Assembly (NCBI RefSeq): GCF_019331775.1
Contig: NZ_JAHBBD010000025.1
Span: 1 to 33,286, forward strand
Length of the DNA stretch: 33,286 bases
Direction of reading: 5' to 3'
Source: Bifidobacterium phasiani
GTDB taxonomy: Bacteria; Actinomycetota; Actinomycetes; Actinomycetales; Bifidobacteriaceae
Shown here: piece after piece, positions 7,479-15,091 of the stretch
Numbering within the stretch: the stretch's first letter is position 1
Layout of the letters: the number at the start of each line of letters is the position of its first letter
Program-made: the position numbers and the translations under genes
Notes under the pieces: model-generated
Seen by the model: the letters and a program-made list of their open reading frames with translations, nothing else
Database searches by the model: none
What the model was told of the DNA's origin: nothing

Positions 7479-8717
7479 CTACTTCTCGAGGATCTTCCTG
7501 TAGACCTCGATGGTCGCGTCGGCGATCGACTCCCAACTGAACTTGTCGCGGGCGCGCTCGTAGCCGGCCTGGCCCATCTTCCTGGCCAGCTCGGGGTCGC
7601 GCATGATCCTGTTGATCGCGTCGGCCATGTCGTGCACGAACTTGTCCGGGTTCGTCGGGGTGCCGGTGCCGTCGTGCAGCTGGTCGATCGGGACCAGATA
7701 GCCGGTCTCGCCGTCGACCACGACCTCCGGGATGCCGCCGGTGGCGCTGGCCACGACCGGCAGGCCGCAGGCCATCGCCTCGAGGTTCACGATGCCCAGC
7801 GGCTCGTAGATCGACGGGCAGATGAACGCGTCGCAGCCGTGCTCGAGGGCGTTGAGCTCCGGCTTCGGCAGCATCTCCTCGATCCAGATGATGTTGCCGC
7901 GCTCCTCGTCGAGCTTGGCGAACGCGGTCTTGACCTCCTCGGCGATCTCCGGGGTGTCCGGGGCGCCGGCGGCCAGCACGACCTGGATGTCCTTGTCGAC
8001 GAAATGCAACGCCTGCAGCAGGTAGGGCAGGCCCTTCTGGCGGGTGATGCGGCCGACGAACAGCAGCGTCGGCTTGCTGCGGTCGATGTGGTAGCGGTCG
8101 AACACGGCCCAGCCCGGATCGTCGTCGGCGGGCGTGGCGAAGTCGGCCATCGTGATGCCGTTGTAGACGACGAACACCTTGTCCGGGTCGACGTTCGGGT
8201 ACGCGGCGAGGATGTCCTGCTTCATGCCGCCGGAGACGGCGATGATGCCGTCGGCGTGCTCGTAGGCGTCCTTCTCGGCCCAGGAGCTCAGGTTGTAGCC
8301 GCCGCCGAGCTGCTCGCGCTTCCACGGGCGGAACGGCTCGAGGCTGTGCGCGGTGATGACCAGCGGGATCTCGTGCAGCTGCTGGGCCAGGCGGCCGGCC
8401 AGGCAGGCGTACCAGGTGTGCGCGTGGATGATGTCGGCATCGACGTCGTTGGCGATCTGCAGATCCACGCCGAACGTCTTGATCGCGCCGTTCGCGTCCT
8501 TGAGCTCGGCCGGGGTGTCGTAGCCGACGACCTTCAGGCTGCCCTTGGGGTCGTCGCCGGGAATCGCGGGGATGTCGGCCTCGGTGCGGGGGCCGTCGAA
8601 CGCGCGCACCGTCACGTCGATGCGCTCGGCGAGCACCTTGGACAGCTCCTCGGCGTGGACGCCGGCGCCGCCATAGACCTTCGGCGGGTATTCGCGCGTG
8701 AGAATGTCAACCTTCAT
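7479..8717 (-). CDS. glgA: glycogen synthase, actinobacterial GT4 type
   Basis: A 412-residue GT-B fold glycosyltransferase of the actinobacterial glycogen synthase family. The N-terminal KVYGGAGVH motif (13-21) binds the nucleotide sugar phosphates, and the C-terminal EPLGIVNLE segment carries the E-x7-E motif of retaining family 4 enzymes. Members use ADP- or UDP-glucose to extend alpha-1,4-glucan. The mycobacterial relative GlgM makes maltose-1-phosphate from ADP-glucose, so either activity is possible. The start at MKVDILTREYPP is chosen over upstream in-frame ATGs because GAGAGGAAA precedes it. It is divergent from the receiver-domain fragment and followed by its own hairpin, so it is likely monocistronic. 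Confidence 0.92.
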   Translation of the reverse strand: MKVDILTREYPPKVYGGAGVHAEELSKVLAERIDVTVRAFDGPRTEADIPAIPGDDPKGSLKVVGYDTPAELKDANGAIKTFGVDLQIANDVDADIIHAHTWYACLAGRLAQQLHEIPLVITAHSLEPFRPWKREQLGGGYNLSSWAEKDAYEHADGIIAVSGGMKQDILAAYPNVDPDKVFVVYNGITMADFATPADDDPGWAVFDRYHIDRSKPTLLFVGRITRQKGLPYLLQALHFVDKDIQVVLAAGAPDTPEIAEEVKTAFAKLDEERGNIIWIEEMLPKPELNALEHGCDAFICPSIYEPLGIVNLEAMACGLPVVASATGGIPEVVVDGETGYLVPIDQLHDGTGTPTNPDKFVHDMADAINRIMRDPELARKMGQAGYERARDKFSWESIADATIEVYRKILEK

Positions 8718-8754
8718 TGCGTTTCCTCTCTGCGTTGAGTGTGGTGACGTACCG

Positions 8755-8760
8755 ATTCTA
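8755..8760 (-). promoter_or_regulatory. possible glgA -10 element
   Basis: TAGAAT on the minus strand, about 38 bp upstream of the glgA start. No convincing -35 box is seen at 16-18 bp. Confidence 0.3.
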
Positions 8761-8917
8761 TCGCGGCCGGCCGCTGTTCCGCATGATTGCAACGATTCGC
8801 CAGGGATTGCGAGGGTTTATGAGGGGCAACAGGGGCTTGGTGGCGTGTCGCGCGACGGCTCCGGACGGCTCTCGGCCGGATGCCGGGGACCGGCGGGGCT
8901 CCAGCGGAAATGGGGTC

Positions 8918-9420
8918 ATGAGGGGTCGCAGCAATGTCCCCAGAATGTCCCCGTCGCCGCTACACATTGCGGTGTATGACGTATTCATCGGGGCTGACGA
9001 TGCCATCGCCATCGCGGACAACGATCCGATCACGTTTCGGGCGTTGGAATCGCTACTCGGCCGGGACTTCACCGTGCTGTGGACCGAGCTCAGCGGCAGG
9101 ACGGCCGTGATCCGCTGCGTCGAGGACCGGCAGATCCCGGACGTCCTCCTGCTCGACATGGCATTGTCCGACGCGCCCGGACCGCGCGTATGCCGCTGCC
9201 TGAGAGCCAATCTCGACACCATGCCGATACTGGCCACCACATCGTACCCGCTGGAGGCATTCGCCGAACGGGCGGCCGAAAACAGGGCCCAGGGCATCGT
9301 GGGGAAGGCCGACATCGGCGCCATGGCGCGGGCCATAGCCATGCTCGCCGAAGGCATGGTCCTGCCCCCGCCGGCGCGATGCGCGAACGCGGTCTTCCGG
9401 CCCGCCGCACGCGACCACGA
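8918..9420 (+). pseudogene. response-regulator receiver domain, missing its HTH half
   Basis: From ATG 8918 the frame encodes a CheY-like receiver domain: the acidic pocket ADNDP near residues 33-37, phosphoacceptor Asp80 in DVLLLDMAL, and conserved Lys130 in GIVGKADIG. The sequence resembles the NarL/LuxR-type regulators common in bifidobacteria (about 210-230 residues). After about residue 165 the family similarity stops. The frame runs on to a stop at 9713-9715, but that part overlaps an IS30 transposase remnant in another frame. No LuxR HTH follows. A matching HTH half lies at 14245-14448 on the other strand. The RBS is weak, and ATG 8945 is an alternative start. No partner kinase is nearby. 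Confidence 0.6.
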
Positions 9421-9479
9421 GGAAATGCTGTGCAGGCCGCTGCCGTGGACGCCCACGGCGCTGCTGGCCTGCAGCCTGC

Positions 9480-9975
9480 ACCTGGCCGCGCTCGTTGGAC
9501 CTGCGCCAGTACCTGCCACGGGGCAAACGCCGTCGCGACAGGAGAAGGGGACGCGGCGTGAAGGGACCGCACAACCCGATGCGTGTGCCCATCGAACAAC
9601 GTCCCAGGACGGTGGATTCCAGACGCGAGCCAGGGCATGGGGAGTCCGATACCGTAGTCGAAGCCCGCCCGTCCCGCGCGTGATTGATACGCAATACGAG
9701 CGCGCCGGCCGCTAGCCGTTCGCCCGCCTCGTTCCCGACAAGAGCGCCATGGCCACGGCCCGCGCCGAGTACGACATCCACCCAAGGATTCCTCCCGAAC
9801 TGCGTGTCGACCGCACCTGGGACAACGGGAGCGAGTCGTCCTGCCATCGGCTGGTAGACGAGGCTCTGGGGATGCTCACCTACTTCGCCGCCCCCTACAG
9901 CTCCTGGCAGAGGGGCGGCAGGGAATCGCAACGGGCGAATCCGCCGCTAGCCGCCCAAGGGGACCGGCTTCGACT
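9480..9975 (+). mobile_element. IS30-family transposase remnant, frameshifted
   Basis: Two frames together recall the catalytic core of IS30 transposases. At 9483-9683 (frame 3) there is YLPRGKRRR, then IEQRPRTVDSRREPGHGESD, the region of the first catalytic Asp; the usual GHWE reads GHGE. At 9749-9965 (frame 2) there is TWDNGSE (second Asp), then YFAAPYSSWQRGGRESQRAN, matching the conserved YFA-PYS-W-RG-NEN-N block that holds the catalytic Glu. The roughly 55-codon spacing between the Asp motifs fits the family. The N-terminal DNA-binding half is absent and the frames disagree, so the element is dead. No terminal inverted repeats were identified. Confidence 0.7.
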
Positions 9976-10071
9976 GCCGGCCATGCCGGCGCGTTCGCAG
10001 GATTCATCATCGGCTACGCCACTCCCCTCCGTTCATCGGGCAGATACGGGTCCGTATCGTTGACCATGTTC

Positions 10072-10392
10072 CTACCCGTTATCCAGATGCGTGAGATCGC
10101 CGTTTTCGTCGCCCGCCGGGCAGGGCGCAATCGATGTCGGCAAACCGTGGGCGTCGGCGACGTGTTCGTTGCATTTCTCATCGGACAGTGTGTCCCGTCG
10201 GTGGATCGAGGTCAGACCAATCAGTGTGATGCGCAGCATGAGAACGATGCCGGAGACGACGACCGTAACCCCGGCTGTACGTCCCGCCTCACATCCGGCG
10301 GTATGGATATGGAGGACGCGGAAGAAGACGAACCCGGCGGCGAGAAACAGGACGCAACCGACCGTCAGAACCATCCCGCCGTCGACGCCCAT
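10072..10392 (-). CDS. small membrane protein with two predicted helices
   Basis: A 106-residue protein of unknown function. Hydrophobic segments at about 6-25 and 40-60 are predicted transmembrane helices, followed by a hydrophilic acidic tail of about 45 residues. It starts 31 bp after the metallophosphoesterase stop on the same strand and probably shares its transcript. The RBS is weak (GTGGA). The protein is not recognised. It may tether or accompany the phosphoesterase, but that is inference from position alone. Confidence 0.5.
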   Translation of the reverse strand: MGVDGGMVLTVGCVLFLAAGFVFFRVLHIHTAGCEAGRTAGVTVVVSGIVLMLRITLIGLTSIHRRDTLSDEKCNEHVADAHGLPTSIAPCPAGDENGDLTHLDNG

Positions 10393-10423
10393 TCAATCCA
10401 CGAGGTCAAATCCAATCCGTTCG

Positions 10424-11266
10424 TCATGCGTTTCTTTCGATGTGTTCGGGCCATGGGAGTGTGTCGAACCGTCCGGTCGTGCCGTCGTACAGGAGCATGC
10501 TCCCGTCGCCCAAGTGGTTGCCGTGGCTGTCGTCCGACATGGTGTCGCAGTATCGGATGCCGGGCGCAGGCGTGATGGTCGGGACGGGCGTGTGCCCGAC
10601 GATTTGGATGATGTCGCCGGGCAGAACGCTGTCATGCTCGTTGTGTTCGCCGCGGTCCACCCATAGGGGGCTGATGGTCTTGTTCCATCCGCCGCCGCGT
10701 TTCAACCCGATACGCTCCATGAATGTGACGGGATGATCCCTGAACAGTTGGTTGAGCCAGAGCGCGATGTATGCGGCCCCGTCGCCCAACGGCTCCGAGC
10801 CGAGGATGCGCCTGCACCAGTCCATCCAGCTCAACGTGACGCCCGCATGCGTGCAAAGCACCTGCCGTCCATTCGGGTCGTCTGCCAGTCGGACGCCGTA
10901 GGCGATCTGCGGTTCCAGTTCCAACAGCATGGGGCGGATGGTCCCGTGCGCGCCCGGATTGTAGCCGGGGCTGCAATCCTTCAGCCGGTATGCTTCGATG
11001 CTGCGCGGCTGTGTCGTGTATACCACGTCATGGTTGCCGAGCAGCACGCGCACGTCCACGCCGTCACGCCGCCATGCGAGCACATGGTCGTGCAGGATGG
11101 CGAACTCGTTGATCTCACCCTTCGCGCTCATGTTCCAGTCGTTCAGCAGGTCGCCGAGCAACACCACCGTGTCCACGTGACGTTCCGTCATGTGGTGTTC
11201 GACGGCCGGGCAGACGACGCTCCCCTTGTCGTGGATGTCACCTACGAACAATATTGAACCGGTCAT
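10424..11266 (-). CDS. calcineurin-like metallophosphoesterase
   Basis: A 280-residue protein with the metal-ligand series of the PPP/ApaH-like phosphoesterases: GDIHD (Asp10, His12), GDLLND (Asp39), GNHD (77-80), CTHAG (His140), and VGHTP (His225). The family hydrolyses phosphoproteins, dinucleoside polyphosphates or other phosphoesters with two bound metals, typically Mn or Fe; the substrate here is unknown. The layout resembles bacterial Ser/Thr-phosphatase-like members. The ATG overlaps a TGA (ATGA) that closes a short upstream frame, hinting at a decayed upstream gene. It lies in the accessory region between an IS30 remnant and an ABC exporter. Confidence 0.87.
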   Translation of the reverse strand: MTGSILFVGDIHDKGSVVCPAVEHHMTERHVDTVVLLGDLLNDWNMSAKGEINEFAILHDHVLAWRRDGVDVRVLLGNHDVVYTTQPRSIEAYRLKDCSPGYNPGAHGTIRPMLLELEPQIAYGVRLADDPNGRQVLCTHAGVTLSWMDWCRRILGSEPLGDGAAYIALWLNQLFRDHPVTFMERIGLKRGGGWNKTISPLWVDRGEHNEHDSVLPGDIIQIVGHTPVPTITPAPGIRYCDTMSDDSHGNHLGDGSMLLYDGTTGRFDTLPWPEHIERNA

Positions 11267-11613
11267 TGTCGTTCGGATCCTTTCATGCTTTTCAAGGACA
11301 GGTCGATCCCTCTTCCCGGGGAGGATGCGCGGGTGAAGTCGTCCATATCCAGCCTAATCTCCTCTTCGGGCAATCCGCGCTCCCGGCAACCCGCCCGGTC
11401 ATCGGTCGGGATTCATGGCTTCGTGGATGATTACGGTATAACAGAATCATGGCGGCATGGCCAGTGCTGGCGGTTTCCCGCATCGCATCCGTCAGGTAGA
11501 AGGATTGCCCGAATGGCTTGATGATCCCTTTCCTCGTGTTGTCGTCAGGGGAAGCTCACGTGAGCAGAACTCGAACCCCTCGGCGTCGGCCACGTCGCCG
11601 TGAGGAAGATGGC
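11263..11613 (-). pseudogene. possible multiply frameshifted coding remnant
   Basis: Several short minus-strand frames look protein-like but none is continuous. One contains KPFGQSFYLTDAMRE then GHAAMILLYRNHP (about 11420-11515). Another ends LPEEEIRLDMDDFTR and closes with a TGA at 11265-11263 that overlaps the phosphoesterase ATG. A third near 11545-11600 reads DAEGFEFCSRELP. They could be pieces of one decayed gene. No family is recognised, and chance open frames in high-GC DNA are a fair alternative. Confidence 0.28.
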
Positions 11614-11751
11614 TCACAGGTTCGCACCCGTGCGTTTCCTGTACCCGTCGCCCCACGTCCGCACAAGCTCCTCGAAACTGTCCGCATCGATTTCGTCGTA
11701 CGTCCACCCGGTCTCCTCGCTCCCGCCGGACGCGTATTCGCTGCGAATCAT
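11614..11751 (-). CDS. hypothetical acidic small protein
   Basis: A 45-residue frame from ATG 11751 to TGA 11614, acidic in the middle (EIDADSFEELVRTWGDGYR). It lies in the same frame as, and 36 bp downstream of, the TAA stop of the ABC exporter gene; the frame is open from that stop. No good RBS is visible. It may be a genuine small ORF co-transcribed with the exporter, or the start of the decayed coding stretch at 11263-11613. Function unknown. Confidence 0.35.
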   Translation of the reverse strand: MIRSEYASGGSEETGWTYDEIDADSFEELVRTWGDGYRKRTGANL

Positions 11752-11787
11752 CGCAATCAGGTCCGCCGCCCGTGGGCTTGTGCGTTG

Positions 11788-13566
11788 TTACAGGGTGATG
11801 CGTTCCTGTTCGGCGACCATCGCCGCGAAGATGCCGCCGTCGCGGTCCCGTAATTCGTCGAGCGTCCCGGATTCGGCGATCCGCCCGTCCTGCATGACGA
11901 CGATCCGGTCGCCGGTCGCGGCCAACGGGAGCCGGTGGGTGACCAGCACGGCGGTGCGGCCGGCGCACATCGCGGCTATCGAGTCGAACAGCTCGGCCTC
12001 GCGCAGCGGGTCGATCGCCGCGGTCGGCTCGTCGAGCAGGATGCAGGGCGCGTCCCGGTACGCCAGCCGCGCCAGGGCGATGCGCTGGTTCTGCCCGCCG
12101 GACAGTTCCGTGCCGCCGTACTCCTTGAGCAGCCGGCGCCCGGCGTCGGGGCGGGGATCGTCGCCGAAGGCGAAGGCCAGGCTGCGTTCCGCGCGCCGCC
12201 GGTCGGATTCGCCGGGCGTGCGCATCGATATGTTCTGCTCGACGGGGAACCCGTAGATGCCGGGGTGCTGCAGCATGACCGCCATGCGTTCCCTGACCGC
12301 GTCGATGCCGTCGGCGGTGAGCGGCCGCCCGTCGATCAGCACCTCGCCGCGTTCCGGCAGGAACAGTCCGGAGATGATGCCGAGCAGGGTGGATTTGCCG
12401 GCCCCGTTCCTCCCGCACACCACCAGCGTCCGGCCGGGCTCGACGCGCAGGCTCACGTCCTTGAGCGCGTAGTCGTCCTCGCCCGGGTAGCGGAACCACA
12501 CGTGGCGCAGCTCGATCCCCATCGGCCCCTCGCCCTCGGGTTCGGCGTCATGTGCGGGCTCGGCGTCGGGCCAGTTTTCCCGCAATGCCATGAACTCGTT
12601 CACGTCGCGGAAGAAGTAGGCCTTTTCCCCCAGGAACGACAGGTTCTGCACGATGCCGTCGACGGTGGCGCGCATCGAGACGAACGACTGCACCAGCACC
12701 GCGCCCCCGGACACGGTGACGGCGACGTCGGCCGGCAGGCGCAGGATGCCGAACAGCGCCAGCGTGTAGCCGGCGATCCCCAGCAGCAGTCCGGGAAGCA
12801 CACGCCGCAGCGAGGCGACGCGCATGCCCTTCAATGTGGCCGAATAGCGTGCCGCGTGCTCGTCGAACGCGTCGCGGAGCAGCCCGCCGGCGCGGTACAG
12901 CTTCACATCGGCCGCGGACGCGCGGTCCAGCGGCAGCGAGGTCAGGTACTCGACGAACCGCAGGTCGCCCTGGTTCTCGCGCTGGGCGATCCAGCTGGCC
13001 TGCCTCATGCGCTCCAGCGACTTCGTGACCGGCACGCCCGAGGCGATCACCAGCAGCGGGATCCACCATGAGACACGCCACAGGATCACGGCGTAGCTCA
13101 GCAGGCTGACCGCGCCCCTGAGGATGTAGGTGTACAGGACGATGTAGTTGACCGGCCGCGCCCCGGCCTCCTTGAGGATCGCGCTCAGCCTGTCGTACAG
13201 CCTCGAGTCCTCCAGCAGGTCCATGCGCTTGAGCTCCAGCCCCTTGTCCATGATCACGCGGTGCATGTACAGGGTCATGCGCTCGTTCAGCTGGCTGGAG
13301 AACAGGTACATCAACGGATACGACCCGCAGTCCAGAGCGAGCACGACGGCCCAGCAGGCGGTCAACGCGACCGTGTCCCCGCCAGAGCTCGAGATCGCGC
13401 CCACCGTCCTGCCGGCAAGCACCGACGTCGCCGGGCCGACCAGCCCCTGCGCCACCAGCACGCCCGTCAGCGCCAGCAGCCATGCCGGCGACGCCTTCCA
13501 CGCATACGGCAGCGCCTGCAGCGTGGACAGGGTCTTGCGAACGACGATTCCGATTCTTTCCCTCAT
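11788..13566 (-). CDS. NisT-like ABC exporter (permease-ATPase fusion)
   Basis: A 592-residue half-transporter with an N-terminal membrane domain (about 1-330) and an NBD with Walker A GRNGAGKST (~388), LSGGQ signature (~490), Walker B CILLDEPTAAIDP (~511) and H-loop THRL (~543), all canonical. It probably works as a homodimer. The size and layout resemble lantibiotic exporters of the NisT/SpaT kind and related transporters, without an N-terminal C39 peptidase. The ATG has GGGGAGGA upstream and lies 15 bp after a 49-codon ORF on the same strand. No lanthipeptide synthetase or recognisable precursor is in the window, so the cargo is unknown. Confidence 0.85.
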   Translation of the reverse strand: MRERIGIVVRKTLSTLQALPYAWKASPAWLLALTGVLVAQGLVGPATSVLAGRTVGAISSSGGDTVALTACWAVVLALDCGSYPLMYLFSSQLNERMTLYMHRVIMDKGLELKRMDLLEDSRLYDRLSAILKEAGARPVNYIVLYTYILRGAVSLLSYAVILWRVSWWIPLLVIASGVPVTKSLERMRQASWIAQRENQGDLRFVEYLTSLPLDRASAADVKLYRAGGLLRDAFDEHAARYSATLKGMRVASLRRVLPGLLLGIAGYTLALFGILRLPADVAVTVSGGAVLVQSFVSMRATVDGIVQNLSFLGEKAYFFRDVNEFMALRENWPDAEPAHDAEPEGEGPMGIELRHVWFRYPGEDDYALKDVSLRVEPGRTLVVCGRNGAGKSTLLGIISGLFLPERGEVLIDGRPLTADGIDAVRERMAVMLQHPGIYGFPVEQNISMRTPGESDRRRAERSLAFAFGDDPRPDAGRRLLKEYGGTELSGGQNQRIALARLAYRDAPCILLDEPTAAIDPLREAELFDSIAAMCAGRTAVLVTHRLPLAATGDRIVVMQDGRIAESGTLDELRDRDGGIFAAMVAEQERITL

Positions 13567-13581
13567 GCCATGTCCTCCCCG

Positions 13582-13731
13582 TCATATCCGGCGCCGTGCC
13601 TGCTCCGCCGTGGAATGCGGGAAGAAGTCCCGATACCTTCCCCGTCCCTCGTCGCTATGATCTCGATCGCCGATTTGCGAATAGAAGATCGCCATGCCCA
13701 TCTGCCCACTGCCGCAGCGCACGACGCTCAT
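13582..13731 (-). CDS. hypothetical small ORF upstream of the exporter
   Basis: A 49-residue frame starting at ATG 13731 (MSVVRCGSGQMG...) and ending with TGA at 13582. Its start overlaps the stop of the preceding small ORF by ATGA, and it ends 15 bp before the exporter ATG. The product is basic and polar, with RYRDFFPHSTAEQARRRI at its C-terminus and a single Cys. There is no signal peptide or double-Gly leader. The tight spacing supports translation with the exporter, but no family is recognised. Confidence 0.38.
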   Translation of the reverse strand: MSVVRCGSGQMGMAIFYSQIGDRDHSDEGRGRYRDFFPHSTAEQARRRI

Positions 13732-13901
13732 GACCGGTGTCCGTTGAATCGTGTGCGGGTCGCAACGGCGTTCAGAACGTTTGCGTATGTTTGCGGCTCG
13801 ATATCGTTGTTACCGACGATACTCGGTTTCGACAAAAGCACGGTCCCGAACTGGACACCGACCATATCTCGATGGTCGGCCCGCATGCGTGGAGGGATCA
13901 T
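13728..13901 (-). CDS. hypothetical small ORF, possibly 5'-truncated
   Basis: A 57-residue frame from ATG 13901 to TGA 13728, containing MIPPRMRADHRDMVGVQFGT and ending ATRTRFNGHRS. The frame stays open upstream to a TAA inside the 187-bp fold-back element at 13991, without a better start, so insertion of that element may have removed its true 5' end. Its stop overlaps the next ORF's start (ATGA). Not recognised; it may be a gene remnant. Confidence 0.28.
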   Translation of the reverse strand: MIPPRMRADHRDMVGVQFGTVLLSKPSIVGNNDIEPQTYANVLNAVATRTRFNGHRS

Positions 13902-13990
13902 AATCTGGAATCCGTGAGCATGAAGATTGATTGTGCCTTGGCGAATCTGCGACGCTTGTCGTGTTTGCGGTTGTCGGCGGCAGTGTGTTC

Positions 13991-14177
13991 TTGATTATGT
14001 GTAGTGGATTGGCGGTCTTGCAGACACCTATCTGCGTTAGTTGGGGCAGGGTTTCCGGAAGACCCGGAGTATGAGGGGCGGTATTGCAAGGCCGATACTC
14101 CGGGTATGGCGTTCCGGCTGCCTCACCTAGCGCAGATAGGTGTCTGCAATGTCCCGAATCCACCACAGTTAACGCAT
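13991..14177. repeat. 187-bp fold-back element, copy 1
   Basis: Direct copy of 15822-16008 with about four mismatches. Internally it folds on itself: the ends GTAGTGGATT (14001-14010) and AATCCACCAC (14157-14166), the 19-bp perfect arms 14018-14036 and 14131-14149, and CCCGGAGTAT (14063-14072) against 14095-14104, around a 22-nt apex. The whole ~165 bp is one imperfect hairpin. Candidates are a MITE-like element, a structured RNA, or a folded recombination site. It carries no transposase. Confidence 0.85.
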
Positions 14178-14244
14178 GTACACAACACTGGGTGGTTGTT
14201 CGTGTTTGGTGGGTTTGGTCGTGGGTGGGGTTGGGCTTGTGGGG

Positions 14245-14448
14245 TCATTGGTGGTCGTGTTCGATGAATTTGGCGATGGCCTGGCCGTGGGTGGCGGCGT
14301 CGAGTTCGTCCATGGCGCGTCTGGTGTAGGTCTTGATGGTGTTGGCGCTCAGGCCCGTCAGTTCGGATACCTGTCGTGTGGTCAGTCCCCTGGCGTACCA
14401 GCGCAGGATCTCGGTCTCACTGGCGGACAGGTACGTCCGTCCAGGCAC
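14245..14448 (-). pseudogene. lone LuxR-type HTH domain fragment
   Basis: A 67-residue frame (GTG 14448) encodes only a LuxR/NarL DNA-binding domain: LSASETEILRWYARG, then the helix-turn-helix LTTRQVSELTGLSANTIKTY, ending AIAKFIEHDHQ. No receiver or sensor domain precedes it; a TGA lies four codons upstream of the GTG. Free-standing GerE-like regulators of about 70 residues exist, but no RBS is evident. The segment is the kind of C-terminal half missing from the receiver fragment at 8918-9420. Most likely a truncated response regulator. Confidence 0.65.
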
Positions 14449-14821
14449 AGGAACACGTCACGCAGAAAACCACGCACACCCCGGCCCCGACACCACCTTT
14501 TGCCATGGCACACCCCCCGAAACGACATCATATGGTCATCAGCCGGACCGTCACGCTCAACTATCCGGTCGTATATTCCATCCAAACAGGCGCATGGGCA
14601 TCCCGCTGCCATTTGTCATATGTCTGGATGACACGGCCGTTGCAGGCAGCCTCCGACATGTTCGGCAGCTGTCATCCACACGGGCGGCCGAGCGATTGCT
14701 CCTGTGCAGAATGCAGATCAGATTCGATTCATTCGCCGATGACGGGTCATCTCGGTGGAGGCGAAGGGTATGCGCCAAAAATACAGGGTTATACACGTAA
14801 CCGTTGTTGCACATAATTCGG
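14449..14821. other. no gene recognised
   Basis: About 370 bp between the HTH fragment and the antitoxin promoter region. Frames are open on both strands, but none has a convincing RBS or recognisable sequence. Confidence 0.5.
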
Positions 14822-14849
14822 TACAATATTCATGACGATATATGGGTCT
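14822..14849 (+). promoter_or_regulatory. AT-rich promoter/operator of the toxin-antitoxin pair
   Basis: TACAAT at 14822-14827 is a good -10 candidate 40 bp before the antitoxin ATG. It overlaps an ATATTCATGA-CGATAT dyad-like stretch, a plausible binding site for an autoregulatory antitoxin. No clear -35 is present at 17 bp. Confidence 0.4.
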
Positions 14850-14866
14850 TGGAAGGGAGCGCGATC

Positions 14867-15091
14867 ATGGCGCTGACGGCGAGCTTCTCCGATGTGCGCC
14901 GCGATTTGTCGACGATTGCGGACAGGGTCATGACCGACCACATCCAGGTCACGGTGTTCAGGAACAACAAGCCGGCGTTCAAGATCGTGCCCATCGACGA
15001 GCCGATCGCGGACAAGGGGTATCTGACCCTTGCCGACGCGGTGGACGCCGATTACCATGACGTGTTCGAGGCGCTGGCCCGTGAGACCTGA
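14867..15091 (+). CDS. Phd/YefM-family antitoxin
   Basis: A 74-residue protein with the N-terminal Phd/YefM fold used for DNA binding and dimerisation (ASFSDVRRDLSTIADRV, then QVTVFRNNKPAFKIVPIDE) and a C-terminal segment that would wrap around the toxin. The ATG at 14867 is preferred over 14804 because GGAAGGGAG precedes it. Its end overlaps the toxin start by 11 bp, the usual arrangement for coupled TA translation. It is expected to neutralise the Doc toxin and repress its own promoter together with it. The module is bracketed by the two 187-bp fold-back copies. Confidence 0.85.
   Translation: MALTASFSDVRRDLSTIADRVMTDHIQVTVFRNNKPAFKIVPIDEPIADKGYLTLADAVDADYHDVFEALARET

Noticed and set aside
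8717..8917. N-terminal extension of the receiver fragment back to 8717
   Set aside because: This stretch is the divergent promoter region of glgA; its translation is not receiver-like and no RBS supports ATG 8717.
11788..13566. Complete lanthipeptide biosynthesis cluster
   Set aside because: No LanB/LanC/LanM enzyme, protease or Cys-rich precursor is found in the window.
14245..14448. Functional stand-alone GerE-type regulator
   Set aside because: Possible in length, but no RBS, an immediate upstream stop and a decayed setting favour a truncated response regulator.
14804..14866. Upstream start for the antitoxin
   Set aside because: It would overlap the promoter; the internal ATG at 14867 has the ribosome binding site and the family N-terminus.
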